From UBA4742 sp963734965 (GTDB lineage: Bacteria; Actinomycetota; Acidimicrobiia; Acidimicrobiales; Acidimicrobilacustridaceae), in contig CAVTJK010000003.1 in assembly GCA_963734965.1 (NCBI GenBank), forward strand, positions 1,612,001 through 1,676,000: a stretch of DNA of 64,000 nucleotides. The letters run 5' to 3'. The translations under genes and the position numbers were made by a program. Numbering within the stretch: the stretch's first letter is position 1; the number at the start of each line of letters is the position of its first letter. Of this stretch, positions 55,020-64,000 are shown one piece after another. The notes beneath the pieces are model-generated. The model was not told the origin of the DNA and searched no databases. It worked only from the letters and a program-made list of their open reading frames with translations.

Positions 55020-55120
55020 GGTCGCCCGGTCCCGGCGGCCCCTAGACTCGCTCGAAACACCGGCCCCAGCCGCCGTCACGACGCAACCATCCGGCTCAGC
55101 CGGCACCACAGGGGGAAGTC

Positions 55121-56545
55121 ATGGATCACGTCAAGCAGTTCTACATCGGCGGCCAGTGGGTGGCGCCGCTCACCAGTGACACGCTCGACGTGATCAACCC
55201 GGCGACCGAGGAGCCGATCGAGTCGATCGCCATGGGTGGCGCCGACGATGTCGACGCGGCCGTCGCCGCGGCCAAGGCCGCGTTCGAGACCTTCTCGTTG
55301 ACCAGCAAGGACGAGCGGCTCGCCCTGCTCGACAGCATCATCGCCGTGTACTCGGGCCGCCTCGACGAGCTGGCCGACATCATCAGCCAGGAGATGGGCG
55401 CGCCGCTGTGGCTGGCCCAGGCGGCCCAGGCCGTCGCCGGTCTGGCTCACTTCGGCACCGCCCGGGCCGTGCTGGCCGACTTCGAGTTCGACACGCCCAA
55501 GGGCACCACCCTCATCGTGCGCGAGCCCGTCGGCGTGTGCGGGATGATCACCCCCTGGAACTGGCCGCTCAACCAGATCGGCTGCAAGGTGGCGCCGGCC
55601 CTGGCCGCCGGTTGCACGATGGTGCTCAAGCCGTCCGAGGTGGCACCGCTGAACGCCATCCTCTTCGCCGAGATCCTCGACGAGGCCGGGGTGCCCGCCG
55701 GGGTGTTCAACCTCGTCAACGGCGACGGGGTCAGCGTGGGGGCGCCCCTGTCGGCCCATCCCGACGTCGACATGATGTCGTTCACCGGCTCGACCCGCGC
55801 CGGCATCGAGGTGGCCCGCAACGCGGCACCGACCGTCAAGCGTGTCGCCCAGGAGCTCGGGGGCAAGTCGGCCAACATCATCTTGGACGACGTGGACTTC
55901 GAGGCCACGATCTCGCGCGACATGACCTCGATGTGCACGAACTCGGGACAGTCCTGCAACGCTCCGACCCGGATGCTCGTGCCCAACGCCCGCATGGACG
56001 AAGCTGCCGCCATCGCGGCCGCCGCGGCCGAGAAGATCCAGGTCGGCGATCCCCGAGAGGCCACGACCAACATCGGTCCGGTCGTGTCGGCCACCCAGTT
56101 CAGCCGCATCCAGCAGCTGATCGAGAAGGGGATCGGCGAGGGAGCCAAGCTCCAGGTCGGTGGGCCGGGCAAGCCCGAGGGTCTCGAGACCGGCTACTAC
56201 GTGCAGCCGACCGTCTTCTCGCACGTGTCCAACGACATGACGATCGCCCGCGAGGAGATCTTCGGCCCGGTGCTGGTGATGATCGGCTACGAGGACGACG
56301 ACGACGCCGTCCGCATCGCCAACGACACCGTCTACGGCCTGTCGGGCTACATCTCGGGCGACCCCGAGCGGGCCAAGGCCATGGCCCGTCGGATCCGCAG
56401 CGGCAACGTCCACCTCAACGGGGCCGGCCCGGACTTCAACGCCCCCTTCGGCGGTTACGGCCAATCGGGCAACGGCCGCGAGTGGGGGCCGCTTGGTCTC
56501 GAGGAGTTCCTCGAGACCAAGGCCATCATGGGCTACGACGCCTGA
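55121..56545 (+). CDS. Aldehyde dehydrogenase
   Basis: A 474-residue NAD(P)-dependent aldehyde dehydrogenase. Conserved positions: ITPWNWPLNQIGCKVAPALA, the coenzyme region FTGSTRAGIEVARNA, catalytic Glu245 in QELGGKSANII, catalytic Cys279 in NSGQSCNAPTRM, and EEIFGPVLVMIGY. It oxidises an aldehyde to the acid. GGGGGAA lies just before ATG 55121. It lies within the catabolic cluster, and a TetR gene follows. The aldehyde substrate is unknown. Confidence 0.95.
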   Translation: MDHVKQFYIGGQWVAPLTSDTLDVINPATEEPIESIAMGGADDVDAAVAAAKAAFETFSLTSKDERLALLDSIIAVYSGRLDELADIISQEMGAPLWLAQAAQAVAGLAHFGTARAVLADFEFDTPKGTTLIVREPVGVCGMITPWNWPLNQIGCKVAPALAAGCTMVLKPSEVAPLNAILFAEILDEAGVPAGVFNLVNGDGVSVGAPLSAHPDVDMMSFTGSTRAGIEVARNAAPTVKRVAQELGGKSANIILDDVDFEATISRDMTSMCTNSGQSCNAPTRMLVPNARMDEAAAIAAAAAEKIQVGDPREATTNIGPVVSATQFSRIQQLIEKGIGEGAKLQVGGPGKPEGLETGYYVQPTVFSHVSNDMTIAREEIFGPVLVMIGYEDDDDAVRIANDTVYGLSGYISGDPERAKAMARRIRSGNVHLNGAGPDFNAPFGGYGQSGNGREWGPLGLEEFLETKAIMGYDA

Positions 56546-56562
56546 TCGGGCGCGGTCACCCT

Positions 56563-56586
56563 TTACATCTCCCTGGAGAACTGTAA
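56563..56586. promoter_or_regulatory. Candidate TetR operator
   Basis: TTACA (56563-56567) and TGTAA (56582-56586) flank an inner CTCC-CT-GGAG dyad, an imperfect inverted repeat 11 bases upstream of the TetR GTG start. Its position between the ALDH stop and tetR suggests autoregulation. Confidence 0.45.
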
Positions 56587-56596
56587 CGTTGTCCGG

Positions 56597-57169
56597 GTGC
56601 CCCAGTCGACGAGCGTGGATGCCATCCTCGCCGCGGCCATGGAGGCCATCGCGACGCGGGGGCCGGGCAAGCTGACGTTGTCGGCTGTCGCCGCCGCCGC
56701 CGGAGTGTCGCGCCCCACGCTGTACCGCTGGTTCCCGACCAAGGCCGACCTGCTCGCCGCGCTCACCGTCTACGCCAAGGATCAGTTCGATGTCGGGCTC
56801 CAGGCGGCCATCGACGACCAGCGCCGCCCGGCTCAGCGCCTGGACGCCGCTCTTCGCTTCCTCGTGCTCTACCTCGACGGATCGATGGGGCCCGATCCGA
56901 TCGGGGTCGACCCGGCGTTCGCGCTGCGGTCCCTGGCCGAGTCGCTCGGACCGCAGGTCGAAGCGCTCGTGGGTCTGCTCGGCGACGCGTTCGAGCAGGT
57001 GCCGGCGGTGCGTGACGGGGTGCTGTCGGCCGACGACGCCGCGGAGCTCTTCTTGCGGTTGGCCTACTCGCACTACCTGGTGCCCCATCCCGAACCCGAG
57101 GTCTTGCTGGCCAACCTGCGCAGCCTGGCCGGAGTGGGGCAACGCTCGATGGCCACGGTGGCCGGATGA
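56597..57169 (+). CDS. TetR/AcrR family regulator
   Basis: A 190-residue regulator from GTG 56597. The HTH is TLSAVAAAAGVSRPTLYRWF followed by PTKADLLAALTVYAKD. The helical C-terminal domain is of the TetR_C type (PIGVDPAFALRSLAESLG). It heads the sulfotransferase operon, whose first gene starts ten bases after its stop, and probably controls that operon through the dyad upstream. Confidence 0.87.
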   Translation: MPQSTSVDAILAAAMEAIATRGPGKLTLSAVAAAAGVSRPTLYRWFPTKADLLAALTVYAKDQFDVGLQAAIDDQRRPAQRLDAALRFLVLYLDGSMGPDPIGVDPAFALRSLAESLGPQVEALVGLLGDAFEQVPAVRDGVLSADDAAELFLRLAYSHYLVPHPEPEVLLANLRSLAGVGQRSMATVAG

Positions 57170-57179
57170 GGGCGGCGCC

Positions 57180-58353
57180 GTGAACACGGTCGACGAGCTG
57201 ATCGCGAGTGCGCGGGAGCGGACCGGACTCGTCGACCTCGGCCCCGAGTCGTTCCACGAGGGCCTGGTCGCGTTGATCGAGGGAGCCGAAGCGGCCGGGA
57301 CGTTCAACGAGCTCGGCATCGCCGTGCTGCACGACCAGGCGATCGGGTTCCTGTCGACCCGACTATCGGTCGAAGACTGGTATCGACGTCATCCCGAGAT
57401 CGACGACCAGGAGATCATGGCCCCGCTGTTCGGGCTCGGGTTGCCGCGGACGGGTTCGACCGCGCTGAGCTTCCTGCTGGCCGAAGATCATCGGAGTCGG
57501 TCGCTCCTGGCGTGGGAGACCGGCTCGCCCACGCCCCCGCCCGACCCCGCGACCTACGACACCGACCCCCGGATCGCCGAGACCGAGGCCAGCATCTCGC
57601 TGATCGACGAGATGGCACCGAAGTTCAAGGTCATGCTGCCCACGTCGGCCACCGGCCCGAACGAGTGCCTCCAGATCTTGGCTCTCGACTTCCGGTCGGC
57701 CATGTTCGGGGCCCTGGGCGACAACCGCGGCTACGAGCGGTGGTTGGCGAGCTGCGACATGGTGTCGGCCTACGAGTACCACCGGCGGGTGCTCAAGATC
57801 CTGCAGTGGAGGTTCCCGCCACGGCCGTGGCGGCTCAAGTCGCCGGCCCACATGTCGTCCATCGAAGCGTTGCTCGAGGTGTATCCCGACTCGCGCTTCG
57901 TGATGACTCACCGCGACATCGCCCAGGTGATCCCCTCGGTCGTGAGCCTCTTCGACGCGACGTCCGAGATGTTGCGAACCGGACCGTTGGCTCCGGACTT
58001 CGCCGCCAACCAGGCCGCGATCTGGGAGCAGGCGCTGCGGACCACGCTGGCGTACCGCGACGACGGCCACGAGGATCGGTTCTTCGACCTCGCCTTCGGC
58101 GCCATGCGGGTCGATCCGATCGCCGAGATCCGTGGGCTGTACGACTGGCTGGGCATCGAGCTCACCGACGAGCTGGCCACGGCGATGCTGGCGTGGTGGA
58201 CGAGCAACCCCGCCGACAAGCAAGGCGTGCACGAGTACGGACCGGAGCAGTACGGCATCGACCTCGACGACCTCCGCACGGCAGTTCGCGTTCTACAACG
58301 ATCGCTTCGTGGGCCCGGCTCGCGATGACCCCTCGACAGGAGTGGAGCCATGA
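57180..58353 (+). CDS. Sulfotransferase family protein (one indel)
   Basis: About 390 residues. The 5'-phosphosulfate-binding loop is GLPRTGSTALSFLLAEDH (near residue 87) and the 3'-phosphate region is LKSPAHMSSIEALLEVYPDS followed by RFVMTHRDIAQVIPS, both hallmarks of PAPS-dependent sulfotransferases. An extra base near 58285 shifts the frame; the corrected end is QFAFYNDRFVGPARDDPS with the stop overlapping the next ATG. In actinobacterial catabolic clusters such proteins often lie beside SDRs and acyl-CoA ligases, and whether they truly sulfate is uncertain. Confidence 0.85.
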
Positions 58354-59586
58354 CCGTGCAGTTCGACTGGTACATCGGCAACATCGACGAGGCGTTGCAC
58401 ACCGACACGTACGACAACGCCGGCCTGATGGACGGCACTGCCTGGACCGACTTCGCCGCCGCGATCGCCCGCATGGGCGACCAGGTGCAGCGACCTGACG
58501 TCCCGGGCGCGCCGGTCGACCGGGCCGCGGGCTACCGCCACCTGTTCGCGCTCGTCGGCAACGGGATCACCCACGCTCTGGTCCCCGCCGATCCCTGCGC
58601 GCCCACCTTCGGCGCCATCTCGCGGACCGACATCTTCAAATGGGGGCTCGACTGCCCCGACTGCGCCTACCGCACGACCGCCATACGAGGCGATCTGACC
58701 TACCGGATCACCGGCAACATCGGGACGGTTCGCTATCTCAGCTTCCAGATCAGCGAGGGCCTGGCCAACCACGGCAACATCCGCAACGACCAGCTGGACT
58801 GCGACGAGCAGGGCAACTTCGAGCTCTGGGTCGGCCCCGACGCACGACCCGGCAACTGGCTGCCCACCTCGCCTCGACGCGGACGCCATCATCAGCCGAC
58901 AGTTCTTCGCCGACTGGGACCACGAGGAGCGGGCCCGCTTCGACATCGAGCTGGTGTCGCCGGTGCCCGACGATGCCGGAGCCGACCTGCTCGTGGCCAC
59001 TCCCGACCGGGTGGCGCGTCAACTCTCGGCGATGGCCACCTGGCTCGAGGCCAACGCCAAGTTCTGGAACGACGTCGAGGTCCTGGGCCAGGACGCTCGC
59101 CCCAACGCCTTCGACGACGCGACCGTGAAGTCCGACATGGGAGGCGCCCAGGAGAACATCAACGCCTGGGGCCACTACGACCTTGGTCCCGACGAGGCGC
59201 TGATCGTCGAGGCCACCCCACCGGCGGCTCGGTATTGGAGCCTGCACGCCGGGAACTTCTGGTGGGAGTCGCTCGACTACGCCACCCGCCACACCAGCAT
59301 CAACGACCACCAGGCCGTCGTCGACGACGACGGCGTCTTTCGGGCCGTCGTGGCTCACCACGATCCCGGGGTCCCCAACTGGATCGACACGATGGGTCAC
59401 ACGAAGGGTCCGCTGCTGTTCCGTTGGGTCGTGGCCGATCACGGTCCGGCGGCGACGACGCGGGTCGTGCCCTTCGCCGAGATCGGCGACCACCTCCCGC
59501 CGGCCACTCCTACGATCTCGGCGGCTCAGCGCGCCGAGATCATCGAACGTCGGCGGCGGGCCGTCCAGCGCCGGTTCGGGGCCTGA
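58350..59586 (+). CDS. DUF1214-like protein (one indel)
   Basis: About 411 residues. The N-terminal half (FDWYIGNIDEALHTDTYDNA and ITGNIGTVRYLSFQISEGLA) and the C-terminal half (ARYWSLHAGNFWWESLDYAT, NWIDTMGHTKGPLLFRWV) match the DUF1214 beta-sandwich family. An extra base near 58873 splits it. No enzymatic role is established. It is coupled to the sulfotransferase by an ATGA overlap. Confidence 0.8.
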
Positions 59587-59591
59587 CCGCC

Positions 59592-60395
59592 ATGGACCTC
59601 GGACTGAGCGGCGCCCACGTCCTCGTCGCCGGAGGTACGACCGGGATGGGCCGAGCCGCGGCCGACTGCTTCGCCGCCGACGGCGCGCTCGTCGCGGTCA
59701 TGGCCCGATCTCGCGAAGCCCTCGACGAGACCATCGAAGCATTGACCCAGCTCGGATCGCCCGACGCCGTTGCCCTGCAGGTGGATCTGTTCGATGGCGA
59801 CGCCATCGACGCGGCACTGGCCGGCCTCGGTGACCGGTGGGGTCATCTCAATGCCGTCGTCAATGCGGCTGGGCCCCTGGCCGGCGGGCTCAAGAGCTTC
59901 GACACCTACTCCGACGAGGAGTGGCTCGGCGTCTTCAACGGCCTGACGCTCAGCTCGGTGCGGACCATCCGGGCCGCGCTTCCGCTGCTGCGAGCGGCCG
60001 AGTGGGCGCGCATCGTCAACGTGTCGGCCATGTCCACCAAGCGCCAGTCGCCCTCGCTGGTCGCCTACACCGCGGCCAAATCGGCGCTGACCAGCGTGTC
60101 CAAGAACCTGGCCCAGTCCCTTGCCGCGGATGGCATCCTCGTCAACACCGTCAGCCCTGGCACCTTCGTGTCGGCCTCGCTCAAGACGGCGCTGGCTCCG
60201 GTACCCGACCTCGACGAGAACGACCTGCACGACGTGATGCGCTTCATCAACGAGAACTTCGGCCACCATGTCTTCCTCGACCGGGCCGCCGACCCGTCCG
60301 AGATCGGTCCGGTGATCGCGTTCGCGGCTTCGGCTCGCAACACCTACATGACCGGCGCCAACATCAACGTCGATGGTGGCTCGGACTTCACCTGA
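59592..60395 (+). CDS. Short-chain dehydrogenase/reductase (SDR)
   Basis: A 267-residue classical SDR. The cofactor motif is VLVAGGTTGMGRAAADCFAA, the NAG motif is VVNAAGPLAGG, and the catalytic residues are a Ser in NVSAMSTKRQ, Tyr159 and Lys163 (YTAAK). The end has NTVSPGTF and INVDGGSDFT. It oxidises or reduces a hydroxyl/keto group; substrate unknown. It starts five bases after the DUF1214 gene. Confidence 0.93.
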   Translation: MDLGLSGAHVLVAGGTTGMGRAAADCFAADGALVAVMARSREALDETIEALTQLGSPDAVALQVDLFDGDAIDAALAGLGDRWGHLNAVVNAAGPLAGGLKSFDTYSDEEWLGVFNGLTLSSVRTIRAALPLLRAAEWARIVNVSAMSTKRQSPSLVAYTAAKSALTSVSKNLAQSLAADGILVNTVSPGTFVSASLKTALAPVPDLDENDLHDVMRFINENFGHHVFLDRAADPSEIGPVIAFAASARNTYMTGANINVDGGSDFT

Positions 60396-60419
60396 GCGTG
60401 ACCCTGGAGGTCGAACCCC

Positions 60420-61360
60420 ATGAAGCACTGGGTCACGTACCCGCTGATCGCTCATCCCTACGACCCGGCCTTCGTGTCGAAGGACGCGCTCGTGCGCTTC
60501 GCTCGGACGGCCGAGACGGCGGGGTTCGACGGGATCGGGTTCACCGACCACCCGGCGCCGTCGCACAAGTGGCTGCAGGCCGGCGGCCACGACGCCCTCG
60601 ACCCGTTCGCCGCCCTGGCCTTCACGGCGGCGGTCACCGATCGCCTGCTCCTGATCCCCAACATCGCCGTGCTGCCCTATCGCAACCCCTTCCTCGTGGC
60701 CAAGACCGTGGCCACCATCGACGTCTTGTCGGGCGGTCGGTTCGTCCTGGCGACGGCGACGGGCTACCTGCGCTCCGAGTACCTCGCCCTCGGGGTCGAC
60801 TTCGACGCGCGCAACGAGCTCTTCGACGAAGCGCTCCAGGTGCTGCGGGGCGTGTGGACGACCGACGACTTCGCCTACGAGGGCCGGAACTTCACGGCCC
60901 GAGGGCTCGACCGCCAACCCCAAGCCGGCCGGCGTGCCGATCTGGATCGGCGGCAACAGCCAGAAGGCTCGGCGACGAGTGGCCGAGGTCGGCGATGGCT
61001 GGAACCCGTTCCCGGCGCCCGCGGCCTTGGCCCGCACGGCCAAGACCCCGGTGCTGGAGACCACCGAGGACCTGATGGGCATGCTCGACGATCTCTGGCG
61101 TCGAGTCGACGGGGCCGGGCGTGACCCCGCCACCATCGACGTCGCCTTCGGGACCTCGGCCGGCGGCCCACCGGGCGCGGACAGCTTCGACGCCGACGCC
61201 CATCTGGCCGGCCTGGACGAGCTGGCCGCGCTGGGCGTGACCTGGAACGGCGTGGGCATCCCCGGCGACTCGCTCGAGCACGCGCTCGAGACCCTCGAGC
61301 GCTACGGGCGAGCAGGTCATCGATCTGGCCCGCTCGGAGGGCGCGGACGGACGGCGATGA
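60420..61360 (+). CDS. Luciferase-like (LLM) F420/flavin oxidoreductase (two indels)
   Basis: About 313 residues. Family features: FARTAETAGFDGIGFTDHPA, RLLLIPNIAVLPYRNPFLVA, IDVLSGGRFVLATATGYLRS and, after correction, NPKPAGVPIWIGGNSQKARR. Extra bases lie near 60911 and 61310. This matches the F420-type LLM subfamily often seen next to SDRs in actinobacterial catabolic operons. The stop overlaps the acyl-CoA synthetase start. Confidence 0.87.
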
Positions 61361-63000
61361 CGGCGCCCGACACGGTCGCGCGGCTGCTCGCCGATCGGGC
61401 GGACGACGACGGCGTCGGGATCGTGTGCGGCGGCGACGCGTGGTCGTGGCGCGAGGTCTTCGATCGCAGCTCGACGGTGGCCGGACGGCTCGAGGCCCAG
61501 CGGCAGGCGGGTCCCTTCCACATCGGGGTCCTGCTCGACAACACGCCGGACTACCTCTTCACGTTGTTCGGGGCCGCTCTCGCCGGCGCCGTCGTGGTCG
61601 GCATCAACAACACGCGCCGAGGCGCCGAGCTCGAGCGCGACATCCGCCACACCGACTGCCAGTGCGTCGTCACCGACTCGACGCACGCCGCGCTGCTCGC
61701 CGGTGTGGACCTCGGCACCATCCCGGTGTTGCGCATCGATGGACCCGGATGGGCCGCGGCCGCTGACCAGGTCGATGCCGAGGCCCGGACCCTTCACGGA
61801 CCTGACGCCGACGACCTGTTCGTCCTCATCTTCACGTCCGGCTCGACCGGTGCCCCCAAAGCCGTGCGGATGACGCACCGACGAGCGGTCCGGGCGGCCA
61901 CGAGCGCGACCTGGCTCGGCGCCGACGACGTCCTCTACAGCGCCATGCCGCTGTTCCATGGCAACGCCCTGAACGCCATCGTCCTGCCGGCCGTCGCCAC
62001 TGGCGCGACCATCGCCCTTCGCCCTCGGTTCTCGGCGTCGCAGTTCATGCCCGACATCCGCCGGTACGACGCGACCTTCTTCAGCACCGTCGGCCGGGCG
62101 CTGTCCTACGTGCTGGCCACGCCCGAGTCCCCAGCGGACCGTGACCACCACGTGAAGTTCGCGCTGGCACCCGAGTCGTCGCCCGCCGACCTGAGGGCGT
62201 TCCGCGATCGCTTCGCCATCCCGTGCTTCACCGGCTACGGGTCGAGCGAGAACGCCGTCATCATGACGCCCGTGGCGGGGATGCCGAAGGACGCGCTCGG
62301 CGTGCCTCAGGAGGGCACCGACGCCGCCATCGTCGACCCCGACACCATGCACGAGCGCGCCGTCGCCCGATTCGACGCCGACGGCAAGCTGGTCAACGCG
62401 GCCGAGGCCATCGGCGAGCTGGTCGGGCGCAACGTCGTCGATCGCTTCGAGGGCTACTACAACAACCCGGCCGCCGACGCCGAGCGAACCCGGAACGGCT
62501 GGTACTGGTCGGGCGATCTGGGCTACCGCGATGAGGCCGGCATCTTCTACTTCGCCGGCCGCGCCGGCGAGTGGCTCCGCGTCGATGCCGAGAACTTCGC
62601 GCCGGCACCCATCGAACGGATCCTCGGGCGCTATCCACCGGTGCGGGGGACGGCCGTCTACCCGGTCCCCGACGAGCGAACGGCGGACGACCAGGTGATG
62701 GTGGCCTTCGAGCTGGCCGCGGGCGAGGTCTTCGACCCGCTCGACTTCGCCGCCTTCCTCGACGAGCAGGCCGACCTCGGCACCAAGTGGTCGCCGCGCT
62801 ATGTCCGCATCACCACGCTTCCGGTGGGAGCGACGAACAAGATCGACAAGAAGCCGTTGCGGACCGAGCGCTGGTACACCGATGATCCTCTCTACTGGCG
62901 TCCCGAGCGCAGCGGTCCCTACCGCCCCTTCACCGCGGAGGACCGTCTGGCCCTCGAGGCCCAGTTCCGTCGCCACGGCCGCGCCGTCGATCGGGTGTGA
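61357..63000 (+). CDS. Acyl-CoA synthetase / AMP-dependent ligase
   Basis: A 547-residue adenylate-forming ligase. The P-loop-like motif is FTSGSTGAPKAVRMTHR (around residues 158-174), with later AMP-binding TGYGSSENAVIM, NGWYWSGDLGYRDEAGIFYF and the C-terminal Lys motif GATNKIDKKPLRTERW. It activates a carboxylic acid to its CoA thioester via an acyl-AMP. The position in the operon implies that the acid comes from the preceding oxidation steps. Confidence 0.92.
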   Translation: MTAPDTVARLLADRADDDGVGIVCGGDAWSWREVFDRSSTVAGRLEAQRQAGPFHIGVLLDNTPDYLFTLFGAALAGAVVVGINNTRRGAELERDIRHTDCQCVVTDSTHAALLAGVDLGTIPVLRIDGPGWAAAADQVDAEARTLHGPDADDLFVLIFTSGSTGAPKAVRMTHRRAVRAATSATWLGADDVLYSAMPLFHGNALNAIVLPAVATGATIALRPRFSASQFMPDIRRYDATFFSTVGRALSYVLATPESPADRDHHVKFALAPESSPADLRAFRDRFAIPCFTGYGSSENAVIMTPVAGMPKDALGVPQEGTDAAIVDPDTMHERAVARFDADGKLVNAAEAIGELVGRNVVDRFEGYYNNPAADAERTRNGWYWSGDLGYRDEAGIFYFAGRAGEWLRVDAENFAPAPIERILGRYPPVRGTAVYPVPDERTADDQVMVAFELAAGEVFDPLDFAAFLDEQADLGTKWSPRYVRITTLPVGATNKIDKKPLRTERWYTDDPLYWRPERSGPYRPFTAEDRLALEAQFRRHGRAVDRV

Positions 63001-63028
63001 CCATGGTCGGTCACTACTGTCTGTCGCC

Positions 63029-64000
63029 ATGACGGCATCGGGACCTCTGTTGGCGGCCGACGAGTCGCTGACCCACCAGATCGCGGACACCTTCGCGCGG
63101 GTGTCGCAGAGCGACCGGGCCTGGACCGAGAAGGTGTGGGCCATGGCCGCGGCTCGAGACGGCTCGCTCAGCGTCGCCTTCGGCCTGGGCAAGTACGTCA
63201 ACCGCAACGTCATGGATGCCTTCGCCGGGATCTCACGCGGGACCGAGCAGTGGACGGTCCGCGCCAGTCGCCGCCTGGCGCCCCGTCCTGAGGAGAACGT
63301 GGTCGGGCCGATCACCTACGAGATCGTCGAACCTCTGCGCTGCACGCGGATCGCGCTGGCCCCGAGCGACGCCGCGCCGATCGCCTTCGACCTCGAGATC
63401 ACCAGCGAGATCCCACCGGTCGTCGAGGAGCGGGAGACCCACCTGAGCCGCAGCCGGTATCGGATCGACGCCGACGTCGTTCGGTTCCACCAGAGCGGCG
63501 TCGCGCGTGGCTGGGTCGAGGTCGACGGCGGCCGCGTCGAGGTGGACGACGAGGCATGGGTCGGCGCCCGCGACCGATCGTGGGGCGTCCGCTACGGCGT
63601 CGGCCAGCCGATCGACGACGTCGAGGCCAGCCCCGTCCCCCCCGGGACGTCGACACTCGTCCTCTGGATGCCGGTCACCATGACCCGTCCGGATGGACGC
63701 CACTCGACGCTGTTCGTGTACTACCAGCGCCACGCCGGCGAGGGGTGGTCGACCGGCAGCGCCCAAGGGGCGATCGAGTTGGCCGACGGGCGACGGCGGC
63801 CCTTTCGCGACATCGTGCCCGCCCTCGCCTTCGACGACGGGACGCGGCGATTCCTCGGCGGCGACCTGCGCTGCGTCGAGGCCGGCGGAGGCGAGCGGGT
63901 GCTGCACATCGAACCGGTCTCCGACACGGGGTTCCATCTGGGGACGGGTCTCTACGGCGGCTACGACGGCCACGTGCACGGGGAGTTCCGTGGCGATCTC
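63029..64000 (+). CDS. Protein of unknown function (partial, right edge)
   Basis: The frame from ATG 63029 runs 324 residues to the window edge without a stop (MTASGPLLAADESLTHQIAD, then FARVSQSDRAWTEKVWAMAA). The content is beta-rich, with repeated short strands (GSLSVAFGLGKYVNRNVMDA, GPITYEIVEPLRCTRIALAP, DRSWGVRYGVGQ) resembling lipocalin-like or tocopherol-cyclase-like folds of the DUF7064/7065 type. I cannot assign a function. It is the last gene of the operon in view. Confidence 0.65.
   Translation, partial: MTASGPLLAADESLTHQIADTFARVSQSDRAWTEKVWAMAAARDGSLSVAFGLGKYVNRNVMDAFAGISRGTEQWTVRASRRLAPRPEENVVGPITYEIVEPLRCTRIALAPSDAAPIAFDLEITSEIPPVVEERETHLSRSRYRIDADVVRFHQSGVARGWVEVDGGRVEVDDEAWVGARDRSWGVRYGVGQPIDDVEASPVPPGTSTLVLWMPVTMTRPDGRHSTLFVYYQRHAGEGWSTGSAQGAIELADGRRRPFRDIVPALAFDDGTRRFLGGDLRCVEAGGGERVLHIEPVSDTGFHLGTGLYGGYDGHVHGEFRGDL

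Noticed and set aside
55076..57319. Very long open frame on the minus strand (747 residues) opposite the aldehyde dehydrogenase and TetR genes
   Set aside because: Antisense shadow typical of about 70% GC coding DNA: the sequence is low-complexity, rich in Gly/Arg/Asp/His, and the plus strand encodes clearly conserved proteins.
60892..63315. 807-residue open frame on the minus strand opposite the acyl-CoA synthetase
   Set aside because: Antisense shadow; the plus strand carries all adenylate-ligase motifs.
1..64000. CRISPR arrays, insertion sequences or phage genes
   Set aside because: No regularly spaced direct repeats, transposase motifs or phage structural genes were seen anywhere in the window.

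Overview
The window is high-GC bacterial DNA, and I read it as Actinomycetota, probably an Acidimicrobiia-like lineage. This is inference from gene content: the actinobacterial order uvrC-rapZ-(...)-gap-pgk-tpiA-secG, a mycothiol-dependent isomerase-family protein, three luciferase-like (F420/flavin) oxidoreductases, five separate TetR-type genes, a DrrAB-like exporter, many GTG starts and several leaderless-looking promoters. No 16S or marker phylogeny is available inside the window.

Layout. 1-2.5 kb (minus strand): nadA, running off the left edge, behind a membrane glycosyltransferase-like protein. 2.6-12.9 kb: a housekeeping block with uvrC, a methyltransferase, rapZ, a second membrane glycosyltransferase on the opposite strand, then gap-pgk-tpiA, a peptide-binding lipoprotein and secG. 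The yvcK and whiA genes usually found after rapZ are absent here. 12.9-16.9 kb: a cupin and TetR divergent pair, a small HTH protein, a second solute-binding lipoprotein and tRNA-Leu(GAG). 17.2-24.9 kb: mixed accessory genes, including a VOC protein, a CPBP protease, a two-component pair, a MDMPI-like enzyme with its TetR, and two broken genes (an ECF sigma fragment and an AHSA1 fragment). 25-30.3 kb: enoyl-CoA hydratase with a kinase-fold partner, a LysR regulator, a VOC protein, a muconolactone isomerase-DUF3237 fusion and a membrane protein. 30.5-38.3 kb: a large winged-helix/NTPase regulator, a hotdog-like plus luciferase-like pair, and an RHH-DUF4097-ABC exporter operon with a clear operator. 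38.3-46.9 kb: a hydrolase-cyclase fusion, a third membrane glycosyltransferase, a PLP sulfurase-like/DUF4395 couple facing a tandem TetR protein, and small genes. 46.9-49.5 kb: xylA-xylB. 49.5-64 kb: a dense catabolic region ending in a tightly coupled operon (sulfotransferase, DUF1214, SDR, luciferase-like monooxygenase, acyl-CoA synthetase, unknown protein) under a TetR gene; the last gene runs off the right edge.

Sequence quality matters here. Many conserved genes (nadA, uvrC, rapZ, tpiA, xylA, xylB and others) are broken by single-base indels, mostly insertions, densest at 1-6.2 kb and 46.9-49.3 kb. The encoded proteins are conserved on both sides of each break, so I annotate these as single intact genes spanning the breaks and treat the indels as probable sequencing or assembly error.
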